The notes: generated by a model not told the origin, from the sequence alone. A DNA stretch of 64,000 nt from Leptobrachium leishanense (GCA_009667805.1 CM019066.1:114008190-114072189); one strand, 5' to 3'. Positions 24,005 to 36,477 are shown, numbered from the stretch's first letter. Numbers and translations: made by a program.

Positions 24005-24585
24005 GACAACAATCCGTCCAGGCCCTGTGGCATCAAATCAGACCCAAACCATGATGCTCCCTCTGCCATGTTTTACAGTGGGAATGAGGTTTTGATGTTG
24101 GTGTGCTGTGCCTTTTATTCACACTTACAGGGTAATTCAAAGAGATTCGCACGTTCGGTGACTTTTCGTTCTCTTCAATTCAGTTCCTTTTGCCGATCCC
24201 ATTTCGTTGACCCTGCAGTGTATTCAGCAAACACCACAGGGTTCCCGAATTGCAGGGAAAAGCTACCGCAAACCCGACGAAAACGAACCGCAAAACCCAG
24301 TGAATGCACGCCGAAAACCCTCAAAAACATCTGGAATAACCCACCGAAAACGCTGGAAAAACCCGAGCAGGAGCCAATCGCAGCCGTCGGAAAAAACCGA
24401 CACCAGCAGAGGCAGTGAATAAATTAGGAAAACAGTTTGCATGAATGTTTGAAAACTGAAACGCTGAAACTGACAACAATCCGTCCAGGCCCTGAGGCAG
24501 CAAAGCAGCCCCAAACCATGATGCTCCCTCCGCCATGTTTTACAGTGGGGATGAGGTTTTGATGTTGGTGTGCTGTGCCTTTTTT
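24005..24585 (+). repeat. 112-bp direct duplication of Tc1 coding DNA flanking the half MITE
   Basis: The segment from GACAACAATCCGTCCAGG to GTGCTGTGCCTTTT is present at 24005-24116 and again at 24472-24585. The copies differ at several positions (for example GTGGCATCAAATCAG against GAGGCAGCAAAGCAG). That is more than expected for a fresh duplication beside two otherwise matching halves. Confidence 0.85.
24128..24467. mobile_element. Left half of a TTCAAAGAGA-family MITE (nest level 6)
   Basis: Starts exactly at the family left end, CAGGGTAATTCAAAGAGA, and follows copy 36478-37317 for about 340 bp. It then breaks off at GAAACTGAAACGCTG, where a repeated piece of Tc1 begins. The right half is missing, so this is not a simple insertion. 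Confidence 0.8.
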
Positions 24586-24849
24586 TCTCCACACATAGTG
24601 TTGTGTGTTTTTTCCAAACAACTCAATTTTGGTTTCATCTGTCCACAGAATATTTTGCCAGTAGTGCTGTGGAACATCCAGGTGCTCTTTTGCAAACTTC
24701 AAACGTGCTGCAATATTCTATTTGGACAGCAATGGCTTCCTCCGTGGTGTCCTCCCATGTACTCCATTCTTGTTTAATGTTTTCCTTATTGTAGATGTGT
24801 CAACAAAAATGTTAGCATGTGCCAGAGATTTTTGTAAGTCTTTAGCTGA

Positions 24850-24963
<114 letters not shown>

Positions 24964-24993
24964 TAGACAGTCTGTCTTACCGTGGATACATGA

Positions 24994-25185
<192 letters not shown>

Positions 25186-27739
25186 TAATATCACACTGAT
25201 TGGACTCAAGTTTGGCTCACTCCTGGCTCCAATTAGCTCTTGGAGAAGTCATTAGCCTAGGTGTTCACATACTTTTTCCACCCTGCACTGTGAATGTTTA
25301 AATATTCTGTTCAATAAACACATGAAAACATATAATGTTTGTGTTGTATTATTTTAAGCAGACTGTGTTTTTCAAATTGTTGTAACTTAGATGAAGATCA
25401 GAGCACATTTTATGACCAATTCATGCAAAACTCCACGTAATCCCAAATGGTTCACATACTTTTTCTTGCCACTGTATATGTGTATATATAGAGATTATCA
25501 TGGCACCTCTATCCTGATTGGCTTGACATGACACGGATGGGGGGGACACCAAAATGCACCTTCGCCTGACTAGATAAAAATGCTTGCACCGGCCCTGGCC
25601 GGGGGTCGCCTGGAAATGACGTCATCGCGCATGGCGCGATGACGTCATTTACGTCGGGAGGAGATTGACTTCAGCGTCTGATGACGCTGAAGTCAGAACG
25701 CGGCAGGACCCCGGACAGAGAGGTGGATATCTCCGCAGGGGGTCCCCCAAAGCTGATGACATGTGGGACACGTCCTCCTCAGCATACAGCCGGAGTAACT
25801 GAGGACGTGTCCCACACGTCGTCAGCAGTGAAGGGGTTAAAAACGTCCTTTTTTTAAAACTTTTTGACCTTGTTTCCTGTCCCCCAGGGCACTACCCGCA
25901 CCCGGACATTGTTTTTAAATGTTTCTATACATCCTAGAAATCCCCCACTTCACGGGCAGGTTATGGGGACCTCCTAGGCACGATATTTGAAGGAATTTTT
26001 CGTTTTTATTTTTAACCCTTATTTCATGGAAAACTCACTGTCCCTTTAAAAACTTTTTTTTTTTTACTTTTTGTCCTTGTTTCCTGTCCCCCAGGGCACT
26101 ACCTGGACCCCCATACACCTTTTATGGCAAATATCAAACATATATGCCCATTTGGAGGGCACTCTAAAAATCGAACTTTGAGTCCCATTGACTTGTATTG
26201 AGTTCGTGTTCGAGTTTGAATTTGAACTTTTGAAAAGTTCGAGTTCGAATGCGAACTGAACTCGGGGGTGTTCGGCTCATCCCTAGTGATCACATCACTG
26301 CTAACCTCCTCCTTTTCTTCCTCTTCCTTCGTGGAATGCTCCTCAACGAGTGCCTTCTGCTGCTCACTCTGGAATTCAGCAAGTTCTTGCGTCGTCAGCT
26401 CCTCAGCATGGTCCTCAACAAGCTCCTCTATGTCTGCACCATCGCCGTCCAGACCCATAGTCTTGCCCATGGACACAATCTCCTCCACTACCTGTGCATC
26501 AGACTCTTCCATGTCACGTTGAGCGACAGATTCTGGCCACAGTTTCCCCCAGGCTGAGTTCAAGTTCCGGTACGTGACCTCTTCCCACGCTTTGTCAATG
26601 AGGTTAATGCAGTGGAGGACATTGAAATGTTTCTTCCAGAACTCTTTCAGACGTCTCTTCAGTGACATTAAAACACCTGGTGAAGAGCGCCTTTGTGTAG
26701 AGCTTCTTGAAGTTGGAGATCACTTGCTGGTCCATGGGCTGCAGAAGAGGTATTGTGTTGAGGGGGAGGAATTTGACCATTATGAAGTCATACTCAGCAT
26801 CCATATCATCCACCAAGGCTAGAGGGTGTGCTGGGGCATTGTCCATCAGAAGAAGGCACCTCTCAGGCAGTTGGTTGTCAGAAAGATATTTTTTCACAGT
26901 GGGTGCGAACACCTCGTCCAGCCATTCCATGAACAATTGTCTTGTGACCCAAGCTTTCGTATTGGCCCTCCACATGACAGGCAGTCTGGCCTTGTTCACA
27001 TTCTGTTCCTTGAATGCACAAGGAGTCTGGGAATGGTACACCAGTAGTGGCTTAATCTTCAGATCGTCGCTTGCGTTCGCACACAGCAAAAGGGTCAATC
27101 TGTCCTTCATGGGCTTGTGCCCTGGCAGTGTCTTTTCCTCCTGCGTGATATAGGTTCTGTTCGGCAGCTTCTTCCAAAAGAGCCCTGTTTCATCGCAGTT
27201 GAAGACTTGTTGAGCGACGTATCCCTCTGCCTTCATGATGAATTCCGCAAAGTCTTTCTTGTAGGCTTCTGCAGCGGCCTTGTCAGAACTGGAAGCCTCA
27301 CCATGTCTTATCACACTGTGGATGCCACTTCTCTTGTGGAATTTTTTAAACCACCCTCTACTGGCTTTAAATTCATCACTCAATGAACTTGTGGAGGGGT
27401 TTTGCTGCAGCAAACCACTGTGTAATTTCCTGGCTTTTTCACTGTTCATAGCTTCACTAACACCATCACCTGCCAGCTGTTTCTCATTCAACCACACTAA
27501 CAGAAGCTTTTCCACCTCTTCCAGTACTTGTGTCCTCTGCTTGGTTAACAGGTTACTCCCTTTGCCACATCAGCTGCTTTGATGGCATCTTTATTCTTCA
27601 AAATAGTCGAGATGGTCGACTTCGCCATCTTGTACTCCGAGGCCAGATCAGTCACACGAATACCATGATCATGCTTTTCTACAATTTCCTTCTTCAATTC
27701 AATGGTTATTTTCTTTGAAACCTTCTTGTTACCATTCTT

Positions 27740-28190
27740 GCTCTGCACTTTCTTGTTACCCTCTTTATTGCGCTGCACTTTCTTTTTACTACCATTCTTG
27801 CTCTGCACATCCTCGTCACCTTCAATAACGCTCTGCACATCCTTATCAACTTCAATAATGCTCTGCACTTTCTTGTCACCGTCAATAATGCTCTGCACAT
27901 CCTTGTCACCTTCAATAATGCTCTGCACTTTCTTGTCACCTTCAATAACACTCTGCACATCCTTGTCACCTTCAATAACGCTCTGCACTTTCTTGTCACC
28001 TTCAATAACGCTCTGCACATCCTTGTCACCTTCAATAACGCTCTGCACTTTCTTGTCACCTTCAATAACACTCTGCACATCCTTGTCACCTTCAATAACG
28101 CTCTGCACTTTCTTGTCTCCTTCAATAACGCTCTGCACATCCTTGTCACCTTCAATAACGCTCTGTACTTTCTTGTCACCTCTCTGCGCT
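27740..28190 (-). repeat. In-frame 30-bp minisatellite in the Tigger transposase N-terminus
   Basis: On the minus strand the 30-bp unit encodes VQSVIEGDKD or VQSVIEGDKK. The two versions alternate, giving a 60-bp higher-order unit. Twelve units are clear and three more are degenerate (VQSKNGSKKK, VQRNKEGNKK, VQSKNGNKKV). All keep the reading frame. The block lies between the Met-Ala-Pro-Lys-Lys leader and the helix-turn-helix. Confidence 0.95.
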
Positions 28191-28620
28191 TTCTTTTTCC
28201 CACCACGCTTGTTCTGCACTTTCTTGGGAGCCATGCTGGATTTCATACAGTACAGTAAAATACCTGTACAGTACTGAACAGTACTGTGCTACGAAGCACA
28301 CAAAAAAAACTTCACACCTTCAGCCCTGTCTGCGACCGCGATCTCGAGTACAGGAAGTACGTGTACAGTACAAGAAGCCACAATGCCACGGTCGTGTTCG
28401 TAACCCGAGGCAGATTTCGTGAACGGAGGTAAAATGTTGACGAACTTCCTGGTTGCGATCTAAATTGTTCGTGAACAGGGGCGTTCGTGAACCGAGGTAC
28501 CACTGTACATCGGGAAAATGCAAGGGATAAATGCAATATTCCGCTCAGGTTTGTATTCCAATAATATTACCAATTGTTTTCCATTTTAACCTAAGTTGTG
28601 AATTAAATCTGTGCTAATGC

Positions 28621-29100
28621 TTATTTATTTATTTATTTATAAAGGATTTTACCAGGAAGGATACATTGAGATTTCTCTCGTTTTCAAGTTTGTCCTGGGT
28701 TCAAGAACATTGAAATGTTACAGTCGTTACAGAAATACAAAGTAATACAATGCAAGATATTAAAAAAAACAACACACATATACAGATTAACAGAAAATAA
28801 ATATGTAGGAAATATAGTCACTATGTTACATGTTTATAGGTGCATTCTGTATTGAGGTATGTTAGTAAGGAGCTCTTGAGTGACTTTAGACTGGGGGAAG
28901 ATTTGATGGTGTCTGAGAGGTTATTCCATAATTGCGGTGCTCTGTAGGAAAATGAAGATCGAGCCACTTTCTTTTTGTATTGTGGTATTGCAAGTAAGGT
29001 GCTGGTCCTGGATCTGAGGTTATAGGATGAGGGAACTGCTAGGGGAAGCAGCCTATTCAGGTAGGGTGGCAGCTTCCCAGAAAAGCTCTTAAACACCATT
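28621..29100 (-). mobile_element. L2-type LINE, 3' end
   Basis: On the minus strand the end of an ORF2 is followed by a 3' UTR with GAGAAATCTCAATGTATCC and TTCCTGGTAAAATCC, then a (TAAA)n tail (28620-28640 on the plus strand). Everything upstream of about 29100 is missing. The 3' tail is the same as that of the tRNA-type SINE at 44920-45110. Confidence 0.85.
28821..29099 (-). pseudogene. C-terminus of an L2-type ORF2
   Basis: An open stretch of 92 codons ends in a natural stop. Words such as SSYNLRSRT, ARSSFSYRAPQLWNNL and SSPSLKSLKSSLLTYL match the ORF2 C-terminal end of L2-type LINEs. The RT domain is not present. The frame has no internal stop, so the copy is not very old. Confidence 0.85.
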
Positions 29101-29839
29101 TGTAAGTTGCTAATAAGTATTTTGTATATGAGACTTTGTTTCTATATACAAAATTACTATTTTGTTTATAGATAATGTTTTTGACAAAGATGAAATATGT
29201 AATGATTTTCCAGAATGCACAATATGTTTATGGTAGGCTTAAAAATTATTTTTGCTTGAATAGTGTTCATTTTTTTCCCTCTAGAGGAAAAAGACTGTTA
29301 ACATCAAAATAATAATAAAAAAATAATACTATCTTTAGCTGCATGTTTGTAGGTTGTAAGTTATTTAAATACTATAATGTACAACTGGAGCCAGGTAAGG
29401 CATTCACTGGTTTTAATTAGGGAGTATTTTACTAGAACGAATATGAAATGTATCAGTTCCTCAACCATGTCCTGTAGAATACATACAGTACAAAGTCAAA
29501 CATTTATTCAGAGGCATAAACAAGAAAATAAACACTATTAATGAGTATTTGTATGTGTTTCTATGTTATCTGTGAATGCAAAAAGGCAGATGTTTTATAA
29601 CTCTTAGGAGACATTTTTGCCCAGGAAGCTCATGCTAACCAGAATAAGAAAAACGTATTTCGTTCTATCCCATTGACATAACCTAAATAGAGCAAGTTTG
29701 CAATAAATATAATTAAAAAAATATCAACCATATTTCGTTTTTAAGATTGTGTTAAACAATGAATTTGTCATTCATGCCCGTGGTGTCCAGTTGGCTAGTG
29801 CTGCTATGCCCATTGTGATCACTAACCAAACCTTGCAGG
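29101..29839. other. Unannotated AT-rich stretch
   Basis: No supportable gene, repeat ends or tandem array. Strongly AT-rich. Confidence 0.45.
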
Positions 29840-29870
29840 CCCTCCAGGTCATTTTGATGTTCATCCCAAT

Positions 29871-31569
29871 TTGGGTGGAACTTCTGAGATTGTATCTTTG
29901 GCTCCCTCTATTGAATTTCTGAACTTTTTAGAATTGTCTCTGAACAAGAAGTCTTCAAATTATTACCGTCCTCTCATCCCACTACCTGCCCCCTTGACCC
30001 AGTCCCCTCACATATTACAAAAAACACGTTCAGCTTCTCTTGTGCTCGATCCACATCTTTAATCTATTCTTAACCTCTGGGGTCTTTCCTGCCCCCCTCA
30101 AATATGCCACGGTAGTCCCGATCCTGAGAAAAAGTAATCTCTGGATCCAACTGCTCCCTCCAACTACCACCCCGTGTCCCTGCTCCCTTTTGCCTCCAAA
30201 CTCCTTGACAAGCTTGCCTATGCCTGCCTGATTGACTACCTCAAAGCCCACTCTCTCCTTGACCTGTTGCGATCTGGCTTTCACTCACTGCACTTGACGG
30301 AAACAGCTCTTGCGAAACTGACCAATAACCTTGTAACTTCTAAATCTAATGGTTGCTACTCACTGCTGATCCTTCTTGACCTCTCTGCCGACTTTGATAC
30401 AGTTGACCAATCGGTCCTCCTTCAAACTCTTAGTGATATAGGCCTTTAAGGTACTGTTCTTTCATGGTTCTCTTCCTACCTGTCCCAACAATCGTTTAGT
30501 GTATCATTTTCTGTCAGTACCTCCTCCTGGCAGCCTGTCTCTGTTGGAGTGCCCCAAGGTTCAGTACTGGGCCCTCTACTTTTTTCGATCTACACTACCT
30601 CTCTGGTCAAACTGATCAGCTCCCGTGGATTCCAGTACCACCTATATGCTGATGACACTCAAATATACTTCTCCTCCACTAATCTCTTGCCTGCTTTCCT
30701 GGATCGAGTCACTGACTGTCTCTCTGCTGTCTCGAATTGGATGTCTTCCCGCTTCCTTAAACTCAATCTTGCAAAAACTGAAATTCTCGTTCCACCCTCC
30801 AAGAAAAACTCACTGCTGCCTATCTCTCTGTAAGTAAATGGAAAGCTCATTAGCCCGACGTCTCAAGCTCTCTGCCTTGGTGTCACTTTCGATTCTGACC
30901 TAACATTCTCTCCCTGCATCCAGGCAGTGACAAAATCCTGTTACTATCAACTCAAGAACATTGCCCGCGTCTGCCCCTTTCTGACTCAAGATACCACAAA
31001 CATGCTGGTTCATGCGCTTGTCATTTCACAACTTGATTACTGCAACTCGCTCCTTATTGGCCTCCCCAATGCCTGCACTGCTTCTTTGCAATCTGTAATG
31101 AATTCAGGCGCCAGGGTTATTTTTCTCACCAACGCACCTCGCATACCTCCCCCCTCTGCCTGTCCCTCCACGGCTTCCTGTACGTTTCAGGATACAGTTT
31201 AAAATACTGACGCTCACTTTCAAATTGCTAAATAACTCAACACCGCCCTTACATGTCTTTGTTACTACACAAGCACGTCCCATCTAGAAAACTCCGTTCG
31301 GCGGGGGACTTTCGCCTGTCCTGTGTCTACACCCACACTGCCAACTCTCACCTCCAAGACTTCTCAAGGGCAGCTACGGACCTATGTAATGACTTACCTT
31401 GTCCTATCAAACTCTCCCCTAATTTTCAGTCCTTTAAGAAATCCCTCAAAACCCATCTCTTCAGATTAGGGTACCACATTACTGATACAGCTCACCCCCC
31501 ACTGTTCACCTACTTCCATATGATTGAAGCCGCTTCCATTACCCCACCATTCCCGAACCACTGGCACTA
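29871..31569 (+). pseudogene. L2 reverse transcriptase, broken
   Basis: Visible in order: [56 protein letters not shown] (motif A, catalytic Asp kept, SADFD where SAAFD is usual), [29 protein letters not shown] (YADD catalytic box), [12 protein letters not shown], then ALVISQLDYCNSLL and the C-terminal FKKSLKTHLFRLGY. Stops or frameshifts lie near 30063, 30125, 30449, 30834 and 31203. The endonuclease domain is absent. Confidence 0.9.
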
Positions 31570-31627
31570 ACGATTCTGACATCTAGTAAAATTCCCCTTG
31601 TCTTCCTCAACCCCAATCCCTCTAGAC

Positions 31628-31807
31628 CAGTGTTTTCCCAAACCTGACCGAGCCTGCTGGCAGGCCAGGTTTGCCAGATAGCTGAAGCACAGCACAGGCG
31701 ATATTATTTGCTGCTCAGTGATTTCAGAATTCAGTCTGCATTTCCTCAAGGTGATCTGCAAAATATGGTCTGGTTGAGGGTCTCGAGGACAGGTTTGGGA
31801 AACACTG
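31628..31807. mobile_element. hAT MITE, CAGTGTTTCCCAAACC family, copy 2
   Basis: Inserted in the 3' UTR of the L2 LINE between two exact CTCTAGAC sites (31620-31627 and 31808-31815). Ends CAGTGTTTTCCCAAACC and GGTTTGGGAAACACTG. At 180 bp it is non-coding and matches the copies at 4594 and 43257. It is younger than the LINE it sits in. Confidence 0.95.
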
Positions 31808-31965
31808 CTCTAGACTGTAAGCTCCTATGAGCAGGGCCCTCTACATCTAGTGTTTCCGTCCTATATCCATTTATCTGTATCTTGTTTCCCTTTTGGTTAT
31901 TGTAAAGCGTTGCGGAAACTGTTGGCGCTATATAAATGATGATGATGATAATAATAATTCAAATC

Positions 31966-33651
31966 TATCCAATACTGCCCCTCTCCCTCCCCGTCATCAT
32001 GCACGCTTGTTCCAATATGCAAGCATGTCACAGATTATCAGGAGCCTCAATTGGCTTTAAATAATGGCTTCTGAGATTTCCATGTGCCCTGTCATGGTCT
32101 CTACCTTTCAGTGCCTCCTTGCTGTTTTTTGTTGTTGCATATACTGGTCCTGACTTTGGCTTAGTTTCCTGACTTCATTTTTCTCTGTCTGCTGCTAGAC
32201 CCCAGCTTGTATGAGTACCTATCTCTGTGTTTACTACCTTGACTTATTTTCCTGTTTGTGTGTACCTCTCCTGCCCCAGATTTTGACTTGCTGATTTGAC
32301 TAGTTTATATTTTACCTGTCCATCCACAGACCAGATTAGGTAGAGATTTGCTGCATGCCGTTTATGCCCGCCACTTTTACAGGCATGTATGTTGTCCATA
32401 TAGTTTGTCTTCGAACTTGGCAGATGAGCATACACTGTAACAGCTAGTACAGAAAAACAAAACCCCCAATTATTTAAATGTACAATGCGACTTGAAATGG
32501 ATCAGGTGTGACTTTTTTGTATATACATACTGGGATCAATATCTAGAGACCATACAGTCACCCAAGCATAGTTGGGATTTCAGCACATGGATTATCATTA
32601 TTTATATATTGACAACAATTTCCGCAGCGCTTTACAATAACCAATGAGGAATGAGATAAAAGTACAAAAAACAGAAATCAGAAACAAAAGGTGTAGAGGG
32701 CCCTGCTCAAAAGAGTTTACAATCTGGTGGGATTGTGGTGGAGGAAGACAAAAGGTATTTTATTGGTATTCAGGATCACTAGTGTTTCAGAAATGAGAGC
32801 ATGGAAATTACATCTATCATGATGTGGGGGTAGGTGAGGAGAGGGATGATCTCAAAGGTGGCACAGCAACTTGTGATGATGTAAATGTAGTATTAATATC
32901 AAATATAATATTATATTATATATGTAAGGAAATAGATTTTATTTTTTCTTGCTGTTCAGTGGTGATTTCAACACTGAGATTGACTACATGTTGTAGGGTC
33001 CATGCTCATAAATGGTCTCCATGCTTGTGATTTGCAAATGGTACACTTAATTGTCCATGCATGGTCTGACCGCTTAATAGTGTAGGTCTGGCATTAATAG
33101 TGATTCAATCATAAGTTGTGGCTAAATACACATCCTAAACGAGTGGCTACTTCAAGCTCCACATATCTCTCTATCACTCTCATATGCCATACACACATAA
33201 AAAAAACAAATTGGTGCTTGGTGCTTAATTCCAGATCCTGGCCAGTCATCTTCAAGCCTCTGGCTTTCCATAATAAAATTGCCATACTGTCAGCATATTA
33301 AAATTCTCTTCTCAATATTTCAAACCCTTTAGTACTGATTTTAGAAGTAGTGTTTGCACAAAATAATTAATTCCTTCTCTCTTGATTTACACCCCTGTGA
33401 CATCTGCTTTTCATTGCTATGCCCTGGCAAATTGCATGTCAACCTATTGATGGCTACTTTAATAACTTTGGATGAAAAGCCATGAAATTTTCTCGTTTTA
33501 TTTTTTTAAAAGTGGGGGAGAACTGAACAATACATTTTTGTAGACAAAAAAGGTCAAGCTGAATGAGTGGCATAGCTGAAGGGGGGGGGGTAAATTCTGG
33601 TGTATTCTAATATTTGTAATTCCCAAAAATTGTGCTCCAATTAATTTATTT
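31966..33651. other. Mostly unannotated; minus-strand L2 tail at about 32597-32760
   Basis: Around 32612-32640 the plus strand reads TTTCCGCAGCGCTTTACAAT, and AGGGCCCTGCTCAAAAGAG follows. This is the reverse of the L2-type 3' end seen at 31800-31960. The rest shows no gene or bounded element. A 10-G run sits at about 33580. Confidence 0.55.
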
Positions 33652-33690
33652 TGAGGAAGTATTTTACTAGGAAGGATACATTGAGGTGCG
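33652..33690 (-). repeat. Short fragment of the SINE/LINE tail
   Basis: Plus strand reads ATTTTACTAGGAAGGATACA, the reverse of the tail shared by the LINE at 28621 and the SINE at 44920. It is cut off after about 35 bp where GC-rich sequence starts. Confidence 0.55.
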
Positions 33691-33694
33691 ATAC

Positions 33695-34096
33695 TGCATT
33701 CCCCTGGTACAAGCCGGGGCTTTCTATAGGGCGGCCTGGCCTGCGTGACCAGGACATGAGTCCAGCTCCAGTGCTGTGTGTGCTGGAGGCAGGACTCCAA
33801 GTCCAGCTCTAGTGCGGGGGGGGGGGGGGTCTGAATCCAGCTGTAGTGGCAGTGCTGTGTTTGCAGGGGGTCCCGAGTTCAGCTCGTCTGGCTCCAGTGC
33901 TGTTGGGGGGGGCTGCACCTCACTAACTGATATCTGGGTATACATGTACGTGGGGGGGTCTGATATCCGGGTATACATGTATCTGGGAGTCTGATATATG
34001 GGTATACATCTATCTGTATTTTAAATATATTAAAATATGGATGGGGTGCCTTCATGGATTCTTGCACGGGCCCTGAGGTGTCTAGTTACGCCTCTG
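33695..34096. mobile_element. hAT-like fragment with internal tandem repeats
   Basis: The right end, reversed, reads CAGAGGCGTAACTAGACACC, a hAT-type terminus close to that of the element at 15233. The left end could not be found. Inside, GTCCAGCTCTAGTGC-like units repeat at 33755-33905. Three units built on GGGTCTGATATCCGGGTATA follow at about 33925-34015. The second motif is the reverse complement of that inside the hAT MITE at 2611-3072. Confidence 0.6.
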
Positions 34097-35108
34097 CTTG
34101 AAATCCTACACAAATCCTTTGTTTATCTTAAATTAATCTATAAAGGTATTAAGACAGATATTAAAAATAATCGGATCATATTATAAAGGCTACGAGGTCT
34201 GTCTTTCCTGACTGTTATTTTTTGATGTCAGCAGTGCACAACCACTATCCATGTGATTCTCTTCTAGAATAGGTTGTATTGTTGGGAAATTACATTTGTT
34301 ACCCATGATACATTTACATTTTTTTCTATTAGAAAAAAAGCAAAAGAAAGCAACGAAAGAAATATTTACCTGTTATTTGAACACATTTAATTACCGTACA
34401 TGTTTACTAATTTGAAGTTGCATTCTGATGGCAGATCTGTTTAACTTATGTCCATAATTATCCATTTATTATGCCCCGGTGCCTGAGTTTATTAGGTGGA
34501 CATCTGTTTAAAGTCATTGTGCACAAATCTTGCAAATATTTTCCTGTGTTGATTGATAGAAGTGAATTAAAATACAACAAACCTAATTACTCTAAGCAAC
34601 TGATCAATGTTTATTATGACAATCTCAGCAATGTGTATACAGCTATTTTTCTCTGTAGGAATTGCTAGGTTAATATTTGTATTAAGAAAATAGTATCTCT
34701 GGCACCAAGCAATCTTTTCTTTTTTCTTTGGTCATACTATATTCATACAGTAAAAGAGGTTTGACAATGATGGATATCCTCAGGAAATATCTTCTCTGGT
34801 TGATTTTGTTTATATTTCCATCTCCCACTGTTTCCCTGTGATTGGTTTTTATATATATTCTGCAAAATGACCTTATTTTGACTCCTGAAAAATATTTTAG
34901 TGAAACTATGGAAAGATAAATTGTTTGGGGATAGATGGATAGATAGGTGGATAGAGAGATGTATCAGATAGATAATGAAAACTTTAGAACTTTATCGATA
35001 GATATATAGCAATTAGCAAGACTTTTCATATATAATATGTCCTGCTGAAAATTCCATGCCTGGGATGGAAACCTGATGTGTTTTTCTTAATACAGTAAAT
35101 TAAGGAAT
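34097..35108. other. Unannotated stretch with a GATA microsatellite
   Basis: No gene is supported. A short (GATA)n/(GATG)n run lies near 34930-34990. Otherwise AT-rich. Confidence 0.45.
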
Positions 35109-35274
35109 TAATTATTCAAAGAAAGGTGAAACTCAGGAGAATGACTGGAGAAGTGAAAATTCTAGTTCAAAATAGTTCTCCCATTTATTTCACTTTCCAA
35201 ATTGGCTATTTTTTCTAGATTGTTCTCTTCTCCTGCCAGTTCTCCTGGTTTTTACCTTTCTCTGAATAACCCTG
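35109..35274. mobile_element. Short MITE, GTCTATTCA family, copy 2 (variant ends)
   Basis: The interior matches the copies at 513 and 43657: GGTGAAACTCAGGAGAA on the left and TTCTCTTCTCCTGCCA on the right. Here the ends read TTATTCAAAGAAAGG and, reversed, CAGGGTTATTCAGAGAAAGG, which resemble the ends of the TTCAAAGAGA family. This copy therefore links the two families. Confidence 0.7.
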
Positions 35275-35280
35275 TTTATA

Positions 35281-36430
35281 TTGTTTCCCAAAACCCTTGG
35301 AGTGCTGTTCATCTTGCTTCCCCCACAACATTCGACTCTCCCCGTCTCTCCAGTCCTTCAAGAAGTCTCTTCTGAAACACACATAACTTTAGAGAAGCTT
35401 ATCGGCTCACTCTATGATCCCCAACTGTACATTTCTTGCACCATCTTCTCACCCAGCCTACATGTGCACAACTACTTCATGTCCTCTATTTACTCTCACC
35501 TAATGTGCCACCCTTCTCCTTAGATTGTAAGCTCTCAAGCAGGGTTCTCTCTCCTACTGTTCTGTGTGTTTAACTTGTATGTATATTTGTTATTCTAAAA
35601 AAAAAATCACTGACTGATGAAGCCGAATATTCGGCGAAACGCGTCTCAGCGGCACTATAAGTGCTTTTATTCTATTTCATTGCACTTAAGAATAAATTCT
35701 TGCTTTTAACCCATCAGAGGGTGGATTTTTTATTTTCCCTTTTTTCCACCGATGATTCAAAGAGGGCTAAGGGCTGCCATAAAACACCCTACAAGCGAGA
35801 CCCCCTCAGAGCCAGGACAGGGGCTCTGAATCTTGTAAGTACCCCCTAGGGGAAGAAATAGGGGCCGCTACTGCTACTTACTACGCAATCGTCTTTCTTT
35901 TTAAACATACCTTACAGGACACCCAGGAGCTCTACGGAGTCCATTGTTTGTGGACGATTCCACCTATAAAATTGGGAAATATAAGAAGACGTACGCCCAT
36001 TTGACACTGTCCGTGGTGACTCTCCAGGAGTAGAAGTAGCACGTAATTATTAGAGCCGGAACTTTACGAAACCAAAAGTTTCTATGCTTTTATAGACTTT
36101 ATGCTAAACATACATAGGGACCTATTCCTATGCAAAATCATTTTATTGTAAATTGACGTGCTAGTATCAACATACTGTTAAAATTATTGGCAGATATAAT
36201 CGATGTACCACATAGAAATATATACTCCACGCGTCTAAGGGTTCCTTTTTTATAACTAATCTTTGTGTTTTTGGTGTCAAACATATCCCTCGGGCTGTGT
36301 GGAGTACTATTCAGTTATGGTCCATAGCGCCACTTGTCCCTACATCTCCTTGTCAATATTTGTTATTCTGTCTCACTCATTTTACAGCGCTACGGAACTT
36401 GTTAGCACTTGTTAGCACTTTATAGATACC
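35281..36430 (+). mobile_element. L2-type LINE 3' end, split by a later insertion
   Basis: Bases 35281-35596 give a degraded ORF2 end and the GATTGTAAGCTCTCAAGCAG segment of an L2 3' UTR. The tail resumes at 36370 with CATTTTACAGCGCTACGG and GTTAGCACTT (the last repeated). The interruption is the separate insertion 35597-36355. No usable coding frame survives. Confidence 0.7.
35597..36355. mobile_element. Retroelement-like insertion with 14-bp target duplication
   Basis: Flanked by the exact 14-mer ATATTTGTTATTCT (35583-35596 and 36356-36369), which restores the L2 tail if one copy and the insert are removed. It starts with a run of A and then GATGAAGCCGAATATTCGGC followed by GAAACGCGT. Such CGAAACGCGT words close to a hairpin are common in Penelope-like and related 3' regions in frogs. 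A 14-bp duplication points to target-primed insertion. No coding frame is visible, so the family is not certain. Confidence 0.65.
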
Positions 36431-36477
36431 TGTAACTCGTGCATTCTTCAGATAATCACAATTAAAAGATTTATACA

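Larger units (their letters stand above)
29840..31965 (+). mobile_element. L2-type LINE, 5' truncated
   Basis: The plus strand holds most of an RT domain, the ORF2 C-terminus and a 3' UTR with GCTCCTATGAGCAGGGCCC, then GTAAAGCGTTGCGGAAAC and GTTGGCGCTATATAAATGA. It ends in a (GAT)n/(AAT)n microsatellite. This is the hallmark 3' end of L2-type LINEs. A hAT MITE has inserted in the 3' UTR at 31628. The 5' boundary is approximate. Confidence 0.88.

Noticed and set aside
27702..28277. 191-codon plus-strand frame rich in Leu, Ser, Thr and Cys opposite the Tigger N-terminus
   Set aside because: It is the antisense of the 30-bp coding repeat; the minus strand has the recognisable transposase.
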